DNA of 35,031 nucleotides from Clostridia bacterium (GCA_017429345.1 JAFRPB010000156.1:1-35031); one strand, 5' to 3'. Counted from the first letter of the stretch, positions 25,677-33,412 are shown. Translations and numbers: made by a program. The notes: a model not told the origin generated them from the sequence alone.

Positions 25677-25909
25677 GTTTTGCGTGTTGCGTTGCTGTTG
25701 CGTTTGCGTTTTTACGCTTTGCGCTTTGCGTAATCGTTGCGTCGTAACGTCGTGAATTTATAAAATCGTTTCCGGCTGCTCCCCGACCGGGTATAATAAA
25801 CGATCTGTACTTCCCATATTCCCGTGCGTATATTTTACGCACCGTAGCCCGTAACCCGCAGCCCGAATCCCGAGGAATACAGAGAAGCGCGCAGACTCCC
25901 CTTCGCTTC
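25677..25909. repeat. heptamer arrays and a hairpin between converging signalling genes
   Basis: TTGCGTT-type heptamers (25677-25755), a promoter-like TTTCCG-17-TATAAT (25769-25797), the hairpin GTGCGTA-TATTT-TACGCAC (25824-25842) containing the dispersed core GTATATTTTAC, and four exact-length heptamers CGTAGCC/CGTAACC/CGCAGCC/CGAATCC (25843-25870). No protein gene. A small RNA could start here but this is unproven. Confidence 0.75.
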
Positions 25910-27274
25910 TTATCTCTCATCTCTGCTGCGAAGCAGCCCATCTCCGCTCTCCGAACTCCGCTCTCCTCTCTCGCCTTCCCCGATTTCCGTCCGCGGGTCC
26001 AGCGCGACGCATACGGTAAAACAGCTCTGCGCTTCGTCATATTTCATATCGAACGTGCCGCGGTATTTTTCCGCGGTTTTTTTGATGATCTTCAGCCCCA
26101 TGCCGTGATATCCGTCTTCCCGCTTCGTCGAGACCGGCGCGCCGTCCCGTATTTCCGGCGGCGCGGCGCAGGAGTTGGTGCAGGTGATCACGGCGTAGCG
26201 GTTCGCGCTGCCGATTTCAAGGAGCACGCGCCCGTCCGGCGCGGCCTTCGCCGCGGTCACGGCGTTGTCGAGCATATTGTTCAGCAGCGAGATCAGATCC
26301 GGCGCGGCGACGAATGAAAGATCCGCCGCCTGCATGTCGGCGGTCAGCGCGACGTCCTCCTCCCGGCAGAGGTATCGGTATTCGTTCAGGATCAGATCCA
26401 GCGTTTTGTTCCCCGTGTTGCCGAATGCGGATTCGCTTCCGATCTGTCCGCAGACCCGGTCGATATAATCCGCGACCGCGGGCTCGTCCGATAAACCGCG
26501 GATCGCGGCGAGATGCGCTTTTTCGTCGTGGATTAGGCGCTTCAGCTGCTCGTTCTGCCGGTCCAGCAGCGCGTAATATTCCGTGTCGGCGCGCAGTTTT
26601 TCCGCTTCGAACAGCGCCTCGTGCAGCGCTTCCGTTTTTTGCGTCGTTCTGCCGTAGAACACGAAGGTCAGGATCACCGACGCGATCAGCGCGACGGAAG
26701 CGGCGGCGACGATCGTCTCAAGCCCGGCGTTTTTGCCGACCTCGGTCATCAGACGCCAGAAGGCGTAGAGGATCGCCAGCGCGCTGAGCGGAAAGAGGAA
26801 CAAAAACAGCGGCTCGCGCGTTTTCCTTCGCGCGCTCAGTCTCAGACCGGCGGCGACGGCGATCCGCATCGTGAGGAAATACAGCGTTTTGCAGAACACG
26901 TTCGCGATCAGGAACATGACCGCGTCGGCAAGATACGCGTTGATGTCGCCGCCCCGGACCGCGGCGAGCAGCGCCATGGTCAGAAACTCGGTGCCCGCCA
27001 TCGCGGCGGTCAGGAACAGCGCGCACGCGGCGGCGCCCGCGGACTTCGCGCGGAAGCAGACGAGCGCGAGAATAAAATCAATCGCGGTGAAAACGGCGAG
27101 GTTCACGATCAGATTGTCAAAGACAAGATACGCTACGAGCGCGAGCGTGTACAGCCCCGCGCCGAGGGCGAACGCGAATGCTTTGCTTTTGCGGTAATCC
27201 CAGAGATCGCGCAGGAAAAAGATCGCGATCAGATATTCCACGATATATGATCCGATTGTAATGAGTACGTTCAT
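25910..27274 (-). CDS. GHKL-family sensor histidine kinase 1
   Basis: 454 residues. Six or so N-terminal membrane helices (about 1-205) sense the signal; a coiled linker (ALHEALFEAEKLRADTEYYALLDRQNEQ) leads to the dimerisation His in LIHDEKAHLAAI. The ATPase domain has N-box LLNNMLDNAVTAA and G-box GYHGMGLKIIKK. AgrC-type architecture. Partner is probably LytTR regulator 1, which is convergent. The last ~25 residues (GEGERGERSSESGDG...) and the stop are translated from a heptamer array (25910-25973) and are absent from the homologous second kinase. GGGAG lies 8 bases before the ATG. Confidence 0.93.
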   Translation of the reverse strand: MNVLITIGSYIVEYLIAIFFLRDLWDYRKSKAFAFALGAGLYTLALVAYLVFDNLIVNLAVFTAIDFILALVCFRAKSAGAAACALFLTAAMAGTEFLTMALLAAVRGGDINAYLADAVMFLIANVFCKTLYFLTMRIAVAAGLRLSARRKTREPLFLFLFPLSALAILYAFWRLMTEVGKNAGLETIVAAASVALIASVILTFVFYGRTTQKTEALHEALFEAEKLRADTEYYALLDRQNEQLKRLIHDEKAHLAAIRGLSDEPAVADYIDRVCGQIGSESAFGNTGNKTLDLILNEYRYLCREEDVALTADMQAADLSFVAAPDLISLLNNMLDNAVTAAKAAPDGRVLLEIGSANRYAVITCTNSCAAPPEIRDGAPVSTKREDGYHGMGLKIIKKTAEKYRGTFDMKYDEAQSCFTVCVALDPRTEIGEGERGERSSESGDGLLRSRDER

Positions 27275-27347
27275 GCCGCCGTCTCCCGTCCGTTTTCCGC
27301 CGCGCCCGCCGGGGCGCGGATTCTTGATGAAGCGTCTTTCGCGAAAC

Positions 27348-27375
27348 AGTATAGCATATCCGCGTCGGTTTGAAA
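27348..27375 (-). promoter_or_regulatory. promoter of sensor kinase 1
   Basis: On the minus strand TTTCAA (27370-27375), 16-bp spacer, TATACT (27348-27353) with extended TGC. Hexamers and spacer (CGCGG then TATGC) resemble the promoters at 24890 and 29980. Confidence 0.7.
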
Positions 27376-27386
27376 AGGGGAGGATC

Positions 27387-27456
27387 GGATATCGGATATC
27401 GGGGATCGGGGATCGGATATCGGGGATCGGATATTGGGGATCGGATATTGGGGATC
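27387..27456. repeat. heptamer array, ten exact units
   Basis: Ten consecutive 7-bp units, GGATATC, GGGGATC or GGATATT, with no length error. It starts 11 bp upstream of the -35 of sensor kinase 1 and ends 17 bp before the direct-repeat site of regulator 2. The same unit types recur at 31501-31527. Confidence 0.95.
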
Positions 27457-27473
27457 GCTCCTGCCATTATCAC

Positions 27474-27537
27474 TTTTGCCGTTTTTGATATCATTTTTGC
27501 CCTTTTCTTGCAAAAAAGCATTGAAATATGATACAAT
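27474..27537 (+). promoter_or_regulatory. 21-bp-spaced repeat and promoter of regulator 2 operon
   Basis: TTTTGCC at 27474-27480 and again at 27495-27501 (period 21), with GATATC between; 6 bp later TTGCAA (27508-27513), 18-bp spacer, TACAAT (27532-27537). The same repeat type precedes the LRR genes. Confidence 0.7.
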
Positions 27538-27575
27538 AAACAATAATGTTCAACTTATCGAAAGGAGGCGTTCTC

Positions 27576-28295
27576 ATGTTCGACGTGCTTGTCTGCGACG
27601 ACGAGATCGCAGACGTCCGTCAGGTCTGCGCCCTGCTGCGTGAATTCTCCGACCGAAGCGGAATCGATCTGAGCGTAACGTCGGAGACCTCGGCGCAAAG
27701 CGTTTGCGCGCAGGACCGGGCTTTTGACATCGCGATCCTCGATATCGAAATGCCGGATATGGACGGTCTGCGGCTTGCGGAATATCTGATGCAAAAAAAC
27801 GCGAACGTCACGATCATCATCCTGACGGCGCATATGAAATATCTTGACAGCGCCATGCGCATTAACGTTTTTCGCTACTTCTCAAAACCGCTCGACCCGG
27901 AGCGCTTTTTCCGAGGCATGACAGAGGCGGTCGAGAAATGCAGACTTTCCGGCAAAACCATTCTGATCGAGGCGGATAAACGCGTTCTTCGGCTCAGGAC
28001 GAGTGAGATCCTGTATATTGAAACGCAGAAGGGCGGAAGTCTGATCGCAACACGCTCCGCGCGATATAATACAAAGAAAAGAACGCAGGAATGGGAGCAG
28101 GAGATCGCTCTTCCGAACGTGTTCGTTTATTCCCACAGAAGCTTTCTTGTGAATCTGCAGAACGTGATCGGCGTCGGGAAAGACAGTATCACTTTTCAGA
28201 CCGACGACGGAGAACAAAGCTTCCCCGTCGTTTCGCAGCGATACTATCAGCGTTTCAGAAAAGCGTTTTTCGCGTTTGTGGAGGCGGAAGTATGA
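27576..28295 (+). CDS. LytTR-family response regulator 2
   Basis: 239 residues from the ATG at 27576, set 7 bases after AAAGGAGG; an earlier in-frame ATG (27546) would translate through that ribosome binding site. Receiver: CDDE pocket, D56 in ILDIEMPDMDG, T in ILTAHM, K in YFSKPLD. LytTR domain: EILYIETQKGGSLIATRSARY and VYSHRSFLVNLQNVIGV. Homologous to regulator 1. The stop overlaps the start of sensor kinase 2 (ATGA), so the two are translationally coupled. A direct-repeat site directly upstream suggests autoregulation. Confidence 0.96.
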   Translation: MFDVLVCDDEIADVRQVCALLREFSDRSGIDLSVTSETSAQSVCAQDRAFDIAILDIEMPDMDGLRLAEYLMQKNANVTIIILTAHMKYLDSAMRINVFRYFSKPLDPERFFRGMTEAVEKCRLSGKTILIEADKRVLRLRTSEILYIETQKGGSLIATRSARYNTKKRTQEWEQEIALPNVFVYSHRSFLVNLQNVIGVGKDSITFQTDDGEQSFPVVSQRYYQRFRKAFFAFVEAEV

Positions 28296-29596
28296 ATGAT
28301 CTGATCTATCTTGCGACATTCGTGTTCGAGATCCTGACCGGCCTGTTTTATTTCAGCGTGAAATTCACGCGCGCTGTGTCCCGCCCCATTGCCGCGCTGA
28401 TCTTCGCGGCTGCCGTCGCGGTGCAGTACGGCGCGAGCCATTTCAACATGCCGTATCTGAATCTGGCGTTATTTATTCTTTGCTGGTTCGCGGTCGGCAA
28501 ATTCGTTTACGGTCTGCGCATTTCCGGCGCGGCGTTCCACGCGGGGCTGCTGGCGGCGCTGATGATGTCCACCGAATTCGCCGCGACGTTCCTTTTGAAG
28601 CTGTTTACCGATATCGACGCGAACGACCTGTTCTTCGAAGATACGTTCAATCTTCTGATCCTGTCGGTGCTGGCGAAAATCGTTTATTTCATCGGCGTAT
28701 ATATCGCCTCGAAGATCTCTCTGCGCGAAAAGAGCGTGCGCATCCTCGCGCCGCAGACGCTGCCGCTGCTGATCCTGTCCGCCGCGACGCTGTTCGTCCT
28801 GATCGGCATGGACGAAACAGTGAAGCGCTGCGCGCCGGATAAATCGATCCTTCTGGTTTTTTCTCTCGCGTCGCTGTTCCTGCTGTACGCAAATCTGACG
28901 GTCTTTGCCGTGCACGAATACACGCTGCGCTTACAAAAGAAAAACGCCGAGCTTCTGCTTCAGAATCAGAAGAACGAGATCGATACCGAGCATTATCAGT
29001 CTCTGATTCGGCAAAAGGAGACCGAGGATATCATTCTGCATGATACGGCAAAGCATATGGCGGCGGTCCGCGCGCTCGCGGTTGAAGGCGACGGGGACAG
29101 GATCGTAAGCTATATCGATTCTGTTTATAACGATATCGGCATGAACACCCTACGCCGGTTCAGCAGCAATAAGCTTGTCGACGCGATCGTCAGCCGATAT
29201 TATAACAAGTATTCGGAGCTCGGCGTCGACTTTTTCTGCGACGTGCGCGATATCGATTTTTCGTTCCTTGCGGATGCGGAGATCACCGCGCTGCTGGATA
29301 ATCTTTTAAGCAACGCGTTCGCCGCGGCGGCAGCAGCGGAAAAGAAAAAAAGCGTTGATCTGTCGGTGCGGCGGCAGAACGTGCACTTCATCGTCGTTTC
29401 CGTCGTCAATACCTGCGGCGCGATCCCCGAAAAACGAAACGGGCGCTTTATTTCGGCGAAAAAGGGCGATCAGCACGGCGTCGGACTCGCGAGTGTAAAC
29501 GCCGTCGTCAAAAAACACGGAGGCAGCCTGCGCACGGACTTTCACGAAGACGCCATGACCTTTGAAGCCGTCGCGGTGCTGGATGATACTGTTTAA
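28292..29596 (+). CDS. GHKL-family sensor histidine kinase 2
   Basis: 434 residues from the ATG at 28292, 7 bases after GGAGG; longer in-frame ORFs extend into the regulator gene and are not used. Six hydrophobic N-terminal helices (about 1-205), coiled linker (LRLQKKNAELLLQNQKNEID), dimerisation His in ILHDTAKHMAAV, N-box LLDNLLSNAFAAA, G-box QHGVGLASVNAVVKKHGG. AgrC-like membrane sensor, cognate of regulator 2 by coupling. It is followed by a strong terminator. Confidence 0.95.
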   Translation: MNDLIYLATFVFEILTGLFYFSVKFTRAVSRPIAALIFAAAVAVQYGASHFNMPYLNLALFILCWFAVGKFVYGLRISGAAFHAGLLAALMMSTEFAATFLLKLFTDIDANDLFFEDTFNLLILSVLAKIVYFIGVYIASKISLREKSVRILAPQTLPLLILSAATLFVLIGMDETVKRCAPDKSILLVFSLASLFLLYANLTVFAVHEYTLRLQKKNAELLLQNQKNEIDTEHYQSLIRQKETEDIILHDTAKHMAAVRALAVEGDGDRIVSYIDSVYNDIGMNTLRRFSSNKLVDAIVSRYYNKYSELGVDFFCDVRDIDFSFLADAEITALLDNLLSNAFAAAAAAEKKKSVDLSVRRQNVHFIVVSVVNTCGAIPEKRNGRFISAKKGDQHGVGLASVNAVVKKHGGSLRTDFHEDAMTFEAVAVLDDTV

Positions 29597-29605
29597 TAAG
29601 ATTCG

Positions 29606-29647
29606 AAAAAGACGTCGGATGGATAAATTCCTTACGGCGTCTTTTTT
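29606..29647 (+). terminator. intrinsic terminator of the regulator 2 operon
   Basis: Stem AAAAAGACGTCG (29606-29617) with CGGCGTCTTTTT (29635-29646, one G-U), followed by T residues. Confidence 0.85.
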
Positions 29648-29650
29648 CTT

Positions 29651-29733
29651 TGCCCGATTTTTATATCGTTTATGCCGTTTTTGATATCGTTTTCGCCGTG
29701 TATCTTTATAAATCCCGAAAAACAGGTTAGAGT
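29651..29733 (+). promoter_or_regulatory. orphan copy of the 21-bp-spaced repeat promoter
   Basis: TGCC-type boxes at 29651, 29673 and 29694 (periods 22 and 21) with GATATC-like centres; 7 bp later TTTATA (29705-29710), 17-bp spacer, TAGAGT (29728-29733). About 90 bp align with the region before the LRR gene at 31793, including the sequence after the -10, but no LRR gene follows here. The remaining gap to 30108 (511 bp in total) holds heptamers GATATCC/GATCTCC (29770-29800), the GTATATTTTAC core (29842-29852) and a 33-bp duplicate (29883-29915). Confidence 0.6.
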
Positions 29734-29979
29734 TGAATCAAAAAATAGCCGAGAATAAGCCTTGTATCTTGATATCCGATCTCCGATATCCGAATTCCGA
29801 CCCGTATCAAATATACATTATGCCTTGTCGTTACGCACCGCGTATATTTTACACACCGGAAAACGGAGTTCGGAGCCCGGGAATCGGGGATCGTGCGGGA
29901 TCTTCGACGTCCGATGTGCGAATCTCCGCTCTCCGCTGTGGATCTTGTGTTCTGAACTCGATTTGTCAAAGGTCCGCTG

Positions 29980-30008
29980 TTTCAAAAAATCGCGGTCTAT
30001 GCTATAAT
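29980..30008 (+). promoter_or_regulatory. promoter of the sigma/anti-sigma operon
   Basis: TTTCAA (29980-29985), 17-bp spacer, TATAAT (30003-30008) with extended TGC. The stretch CAAAAAATCGCGG in the spacer is nearly identical to the promoter of LytTR regulator 1. Confidence 0.75.
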
Positions 30009-30108
30009 AAAATAAGAAAAAAGATTTCTTTTCAAAATCAGCGTTACCTTTTCCGGTGTCGATGCGACTGTATATACGGAGAAGTCCGAACGAAAGGGGG
30101 TTTTGTCC

Positions 30109-30714
30109 TTGGATGAGAATAACAAAGCGCTTTGCGAAGCGCTTTGGGAGCAATACGAACCGCGCCTGCGCGTGATCTGCGAGGTCAAGCTGTCCGGGCT
30201 GCCGGACGAGGTCGACGACGTGATCTCGGAGGTTTTCACCGCTTTGTGCGAACGCCTTGAGAAATTCGGCCCGCCCGAGCGCCCGCAGGCGTGGCTTTAC
30301 GGCGTGCTGAACAACAAGATCAATACAAGGCTGCGCGAAATCTACAGAAAACGGAAAAGGGAACAGCCGCTGTCCGAGGATGAAGTCGACGTCCCATTTG
30401 AGCCGACGGAAAACGCGATCGACGAACTGACGGATACGATCTATGCCGCCGAATTCAGAGACCTGCTGCGCGGGCTGCTGCGCGCGGACGAATATGAGCT
30501 GCTCACGGAGCTCTACGACGGGGAGATGACCTGCCGCGATGCCGCGCTGAAGGCGGGAACGACGGAATCGGCGATCAAACAGAAGCATTACCGCATTATG
30601 AAGAAACTGCGAAAACTTCTGCGCACGTCGAAAACAGACGGGCCTGCCGTTACCTTTTGCGCGGCGGAAACGACAATATCGGTGAAAGGCGGTGCGAATG
30701 AGGATGAGGAATAA
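30109..30714 (+). CDS. sigma-70-family (ECF-like) RNA polymerase sigma factor
   Basis: 201 residues from TTG at 30109, 8 bases after AGGGGG (30095-30100); a TTG at 30103 is too close. Region 2-like N-terminal part: ALWEQYEPRLRVICEVKLSG... DEVDDVISEVFTALCERL and AWLYGVLNNKINTRLREIYRKRKRE. Region 4-like part with helix-turn-helix: DEYELLTELYDGEMTCRDAALKAGTTESAIKQKHYRIMKKLRKLL. It directs RNA polymerase to a set of promoters, probably under control of the overlapping membrane protein. The C-terminal ~25 residues are an unusual low-complexity extension. Confidence 0.88.
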   Translation: MDENNKALCEALWEQYEPRLRVICEVKLSGLPDEVDDVISEVFTALCERLEKFGPPERPQAWLYGVLNNKINTRLREIYRKRKREQPLSEDEVDVPFEPTENAIDELTDTIYAAEFRDLLRGLLRADEYELLTELYDGEMTCRDAALKAGTTESAIKQKHYRIMKKLRKLLRTSKTDGPAVTFCAAETTISVKGGANEDEE

Positions 30715-31495
30715 CGACGGACTGATCGAAGCGCTGCGGGCGCCGTCGATGAAATTCACCGTCCGGGAGCTGCGGGAGCTGCTGGATGACGAGTTGAACA
30801 AGGCGCCGGAGGAAATGGATACGGAGCTGGTCGACCTCTGCGCGGGGCTTCTGCGGCGTGAGATCTCCGGTACGGAGCGCGGGCGGTCAAATACGAAGCG
30901 CCGGAAAACGGCGAAGAAAATCGCCCTGATTGCGGCGATCCTGTTCGTATTGTTCGGGCTCGGCATTCCCGTATACGCAAGATATGTGCACAATAACGCG
31001 TCCGATCGGATCGTCAGATTCGTCGACGACCATTTCCGGTTCGATCTGCGCGAAGGGCTTCAGGACTATGACGGCACGACCGGCTCCATGGAGGACTGCG
31101 CTGCCGTTTTAGAGGAAATGGGGATCGACGGCGCGGTGCTGCCGAAAGCGCTTTTGTCGGATATGTATACTATGAAAAAAGTCGAAGATGAATATGAGGA
31201 TCCCTTCCGAGAGGTCTGCATCAAATTCGGGTGCAGACGGACCGAAGCGCACGGATATATCAGCATCAAGTTCTTTGAAGATACGGATATTCAGAAACGG
31301 TTTCAGCAGGCGCAGGTCGGCAAAAGCTACATTTACGCCGAGCAGCTTACGATCCACGGGATGGACGTTCTTGTGTTCGGCAGCGATACCGATTCGATCT
31401 TGGACTATGCGAACGGAAATGCGAACTATTTTATTTGTTTGGAAAACTGCGATTTCGAAACCGGCGTTTCGATCGCCCGGTCAATCGGAGAATAA
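30698..31495 (+). CDS. membrane protein, probable anti-sigma factor
   Basis: 265 residues from the ATG at 30698, which follows AAAGGCGG by 5 bases and overlaps the sigma gene by 17 bp. N-terminal cytoplasmic ~70 residues (FTVRELRELLDDELNKAPEEMD), basic stop-transfer (RSNTKRRKTAKK), one membrane helix (about 71-92) and an extracytoplasmic domain of ~170 residues. The topology and the overlap are those of anti-sigma factors; the outer domain resembles DUF4367-type domains but this is a loose impression. A heptamer array begins a few bases after the stop. Confidence 0.75.
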   Translation: MRMRNNDGLIEALRAPSMKFTVRELRELLDDELNKAPEEMDTELVDLCAGLLRREISGTERGRSNTKRRKTAKKIALIAAILFVLFGLGIPVYARYVHNNASDRIVRFVDDHFRFDLREGLQDYDGTTGSMEDCAAVLEEMGIDGAVLPKALLSDMYTMKKVEDEYEDPFREVCIKFGCRRTEAHGYISIKFFEDTDIQKRFQQAQVGKSYIYAEQLTIHGMDVLVFGSDTDSILDYANGNANYFICLENCDFETGVSIARSIGE

Positions 31496-31498
31496 GCA

Positions 31499-31760
31499 GC
31501 GGATATCGGGGATCGGATATCGGGGATCGTGCGGGATCTTCGACGTCCGATCTCACGATTTCACGACCTCACGACCTCACGATTTACGAAAATTCTGCAT
31601 TTCGACGCGAAAAATCCGCATTTCGACGGTTCGTATTGCGCGGGGCGAGCTTCGGTGATAAGATAATGTCGGATATCCTTCGGAAATCTTTATCATTTCT
31701 GCCGTTTTCGATATCGTTTTGGCCACGTATCTTTACAAGCCCCGAAAAACAAGTCAAAAT
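31499..31760. repeat. repeat-built intergenic region with two promoter-like sites
   Basis: Almost the whole 297-bp gap is repeat: heptamers GGATATC/GGGGATC (31501-31527), a 33-bp block identical to 29883-29915 (31519-31551), octamers TCTCACGA/CCTCACGA (31550-31586), and two 21-bp copies (31587-31607, 31608-31628) like those at 24841, followed after 7 bp by TTGCGC (31636)-17-TAAGAT (31659). Next come TGCC/GGCC boxes at 31700 and 31721 (period 21), 7 bp, TTTACA (31732)-17-CAAAAT (31755). Confidence 0.75.
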
Positions 31761-31792
31761 TGAACCAAACAATAATCAAGGAGGTTACACTT

Positions 31793-33349
31793 ATGAAAAA
31801 CACACGAATCCGTCTTCTTGCCGTTTTGCTTTCGGCGATCCTGTTGATTGCCGCCTTGCCTGTCGCTTCGTTCGCCGCCGATATTGTTGACAGCGGAGTC
31901 TGCGGTCATAACGGCGGCGACAACATCACATGGACGCTCGACAGCGAGGGAACGCTCGTTTTGAGCGGGGCCGGTGAGACCACGAACATTGCCGTTTTTG
32001 AAGGCAGAACTGATATTGTCAATATTGTCATTTCAGAAGGAATCACTGATATTGGTTATAGCCTATTCTCGGGTTTATCTTCTGTGAAAAATGTGACATG
32101 TCCTCAAACACTTGACACAATCGGTCAATTTGCATTTTCAGATTGTGGTTCTTTGGCATCAGTAGTCATAAAAAATGGTCTTTCAAGCATTGGTAGCGGA
32201 GCATTCAAGTCTTGTTCGAACCTGAAAAATATTATCTTACCAAATTCATTGGCAATAATCAAGGCAGAGGCATTTATGTCCAGTGGATTGGAATCTCTTG
32301 CGATTCCAGACAATGTAAATGAGATTGGCTCAAATGCGTTCAAAGAATGTCTATCGCTTTCTGAAATAACAGTTTATGCGAATGACTTGACGACGGGTAG
32401 TGATGTATTTTCAGATTGTCCTTTGTTATCATCAATCACAATCAAAGGAACCGCAACAAATCTTGGGAACAGTATGTTCAGTGGTTGTAACAGTCTGAAA
32501 ACAGTGTTCTTATCGGATGATTTTTCTTCACCATTAGGCGCTATGATGTTTATGAATTGTACCTCTCTTGAAAGCGTATGGATCCCTGTAAGCGAAACGT
32601 CAATTTCTGTAGCGGCATTCTATAACTGTAATAATCTGAAATATGTCTTTTATTCGGGAACACAGGAACAATGGCAAGATATTACGATAAGTGCAGGAAA
32701 CGATGTTCTTACAAACGGAACTGTAGTCATTCATTACGAAATGTCCGATCATATGCCAGTCGCGACAGGCCGCACCAATGTCGTGGAGGCAGACTGTTAT
32801 CATGAAGGCAGCTATGATGAATCATATATCTGCGCACAGGACGGCTGCGACTATGAATTTGAAACGGCGCATATCGTAACACCGATCACCCACGTCAACA
32901 CCGTCGAAGTGCCTGAGTCGGACTCCACTGAAACAGAGCACGGTTACACGGCGGGCGTTTACTGCAACAACTGCGGCCAGTTTATCTCCGGTCATGTCGA
33001 AAAGCCTTTGCTCGTTCCCGATGAACCGATTACCGAACCGGAGGAACCCACCACCGCGCCACCGGAGGAGATTACGACGGCGCCCGACGAGCCGACCACG
33101 GAGCCGGAGGAACCCACGACCGAACCCGAAACTGAGCCGACCGCTCCCGCGACGGAACCGGCGACCGATCCCACGACTATACCGACGACGGAACCGACCC
33201 CCGCCCCCGCCGCGCCGACCGGCGCGATCCACGGCGCGCGCTGCTTCTGTTATACCTACACCGGCAGCGGGCTGATGGTCAATATCGTCCGCTTTATCTG
33301 CGCGGTTTATAATCTCTTTCGGAATTTGCGCAGCGCGGTCGGGATGTGA
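31793..33349 (+). CDS. secreted BspA-type leucine-rich-repeat protein 1
   Basis: 518 residues from the ATG at 31793 behind AAGGAGG. Signal peptide (MKNTRIRLLAVLLSAILLIAA..., cleavage near SFAAD). About eight LRR_5 repeats (residues 60-330; FSDCGSLASVVIKNGLSSIGSGAF type), a domain with HxxC/CxxC-like pairs (CYHEGSY, CAQDGCDY, CNNCGQ), a Pro/Thr/Glu spacer (EPEEPTT repeats, about 405-475) and a hydrophobic C-terminus (GLMVNIVRFICAVYNLF). Surface display or adhesion is expected. The LRR part is clearly AT-richer than both ends, as if imported into a host-type frame. Repeat-type promoters directly upstream. Confidence 0.9.
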   Translation: MKNTRIRLLAVLLSAILLIAALPVASFAADIVDSGVCGHNGGDNITWTLDSEGTLVLSGAGETTNIAVFEGRTDIVNIVISEGITDIGYSLFSGLSSVKNVTCPQTLDTIGQFAFSDCGSLASVVIKNGLSSIGSGAFKSCSNLKNIILPNSLAIIKAEAFMSSGLESLAIPDNVNEIGSNAFKECLSLSEITVYANDLTTGSDVFSDCPLLSSITIKGTATNLGNSMFSGCNSLKTVFLSDDFSSPLGAMMFMNCTSLESVWIPVSETSISVAAFYNCNNLKYVFYSGTQEQWQDITISAGNDVLTNGTVVIHYEMSDHMPVATGRTNVVEADCYHEGSYDESYICAQDGCDYEFETAHIVTPITHVNTVEVPESDSTETEHGYTAGVYCNNCGQFISGHVEKPLLVPDEPITEPEEPTTAPPEEITTAPDEPTTEPEEPTTEPETEPTAPATEPATDPTTIPTTEPTPAPAAPTGAIHGARCFCYTYTGSGLMVNIVRFICAVYNLFRNLRSAVGM

Positions 33350-33352
33350 GCC

Positions 33353-33412
33353 TGACGTTTTTGACATCATTTTTGCCGATTTCCCCGCAAGCCGATCCGG
33401 ATGGCGTATGAT
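33353..33412 (+). promoter_or_regulatory. 21-bp-spaced repeat site after LRR gene 1
   Basis: TGAC (33353-33356) and TGCC (33374-33377), period 21, with GACATC centre; 7 bp later a poor -35 (CCGCAA, 33385-33390), 16 bp, then TATGAT (33407-33412). It begins 3 bp after the LRR stop. Confidence 0.5.

Noticed and set aside
28091-28291. Upstream extension of sensor kinase 2 into the regulator gene
   Set aside because: It is out of frame with regulator 2, which is clearly coding there; the ATG at 28292 has GGAGG at the right distance.
29733-30116. 127-codon plus-strand frame before the sigma factor
   Set aside because: It starts at a TTG in a duplicated promoter region and reads heptamers, the dispersed core and the sigma promoter; no coding character.
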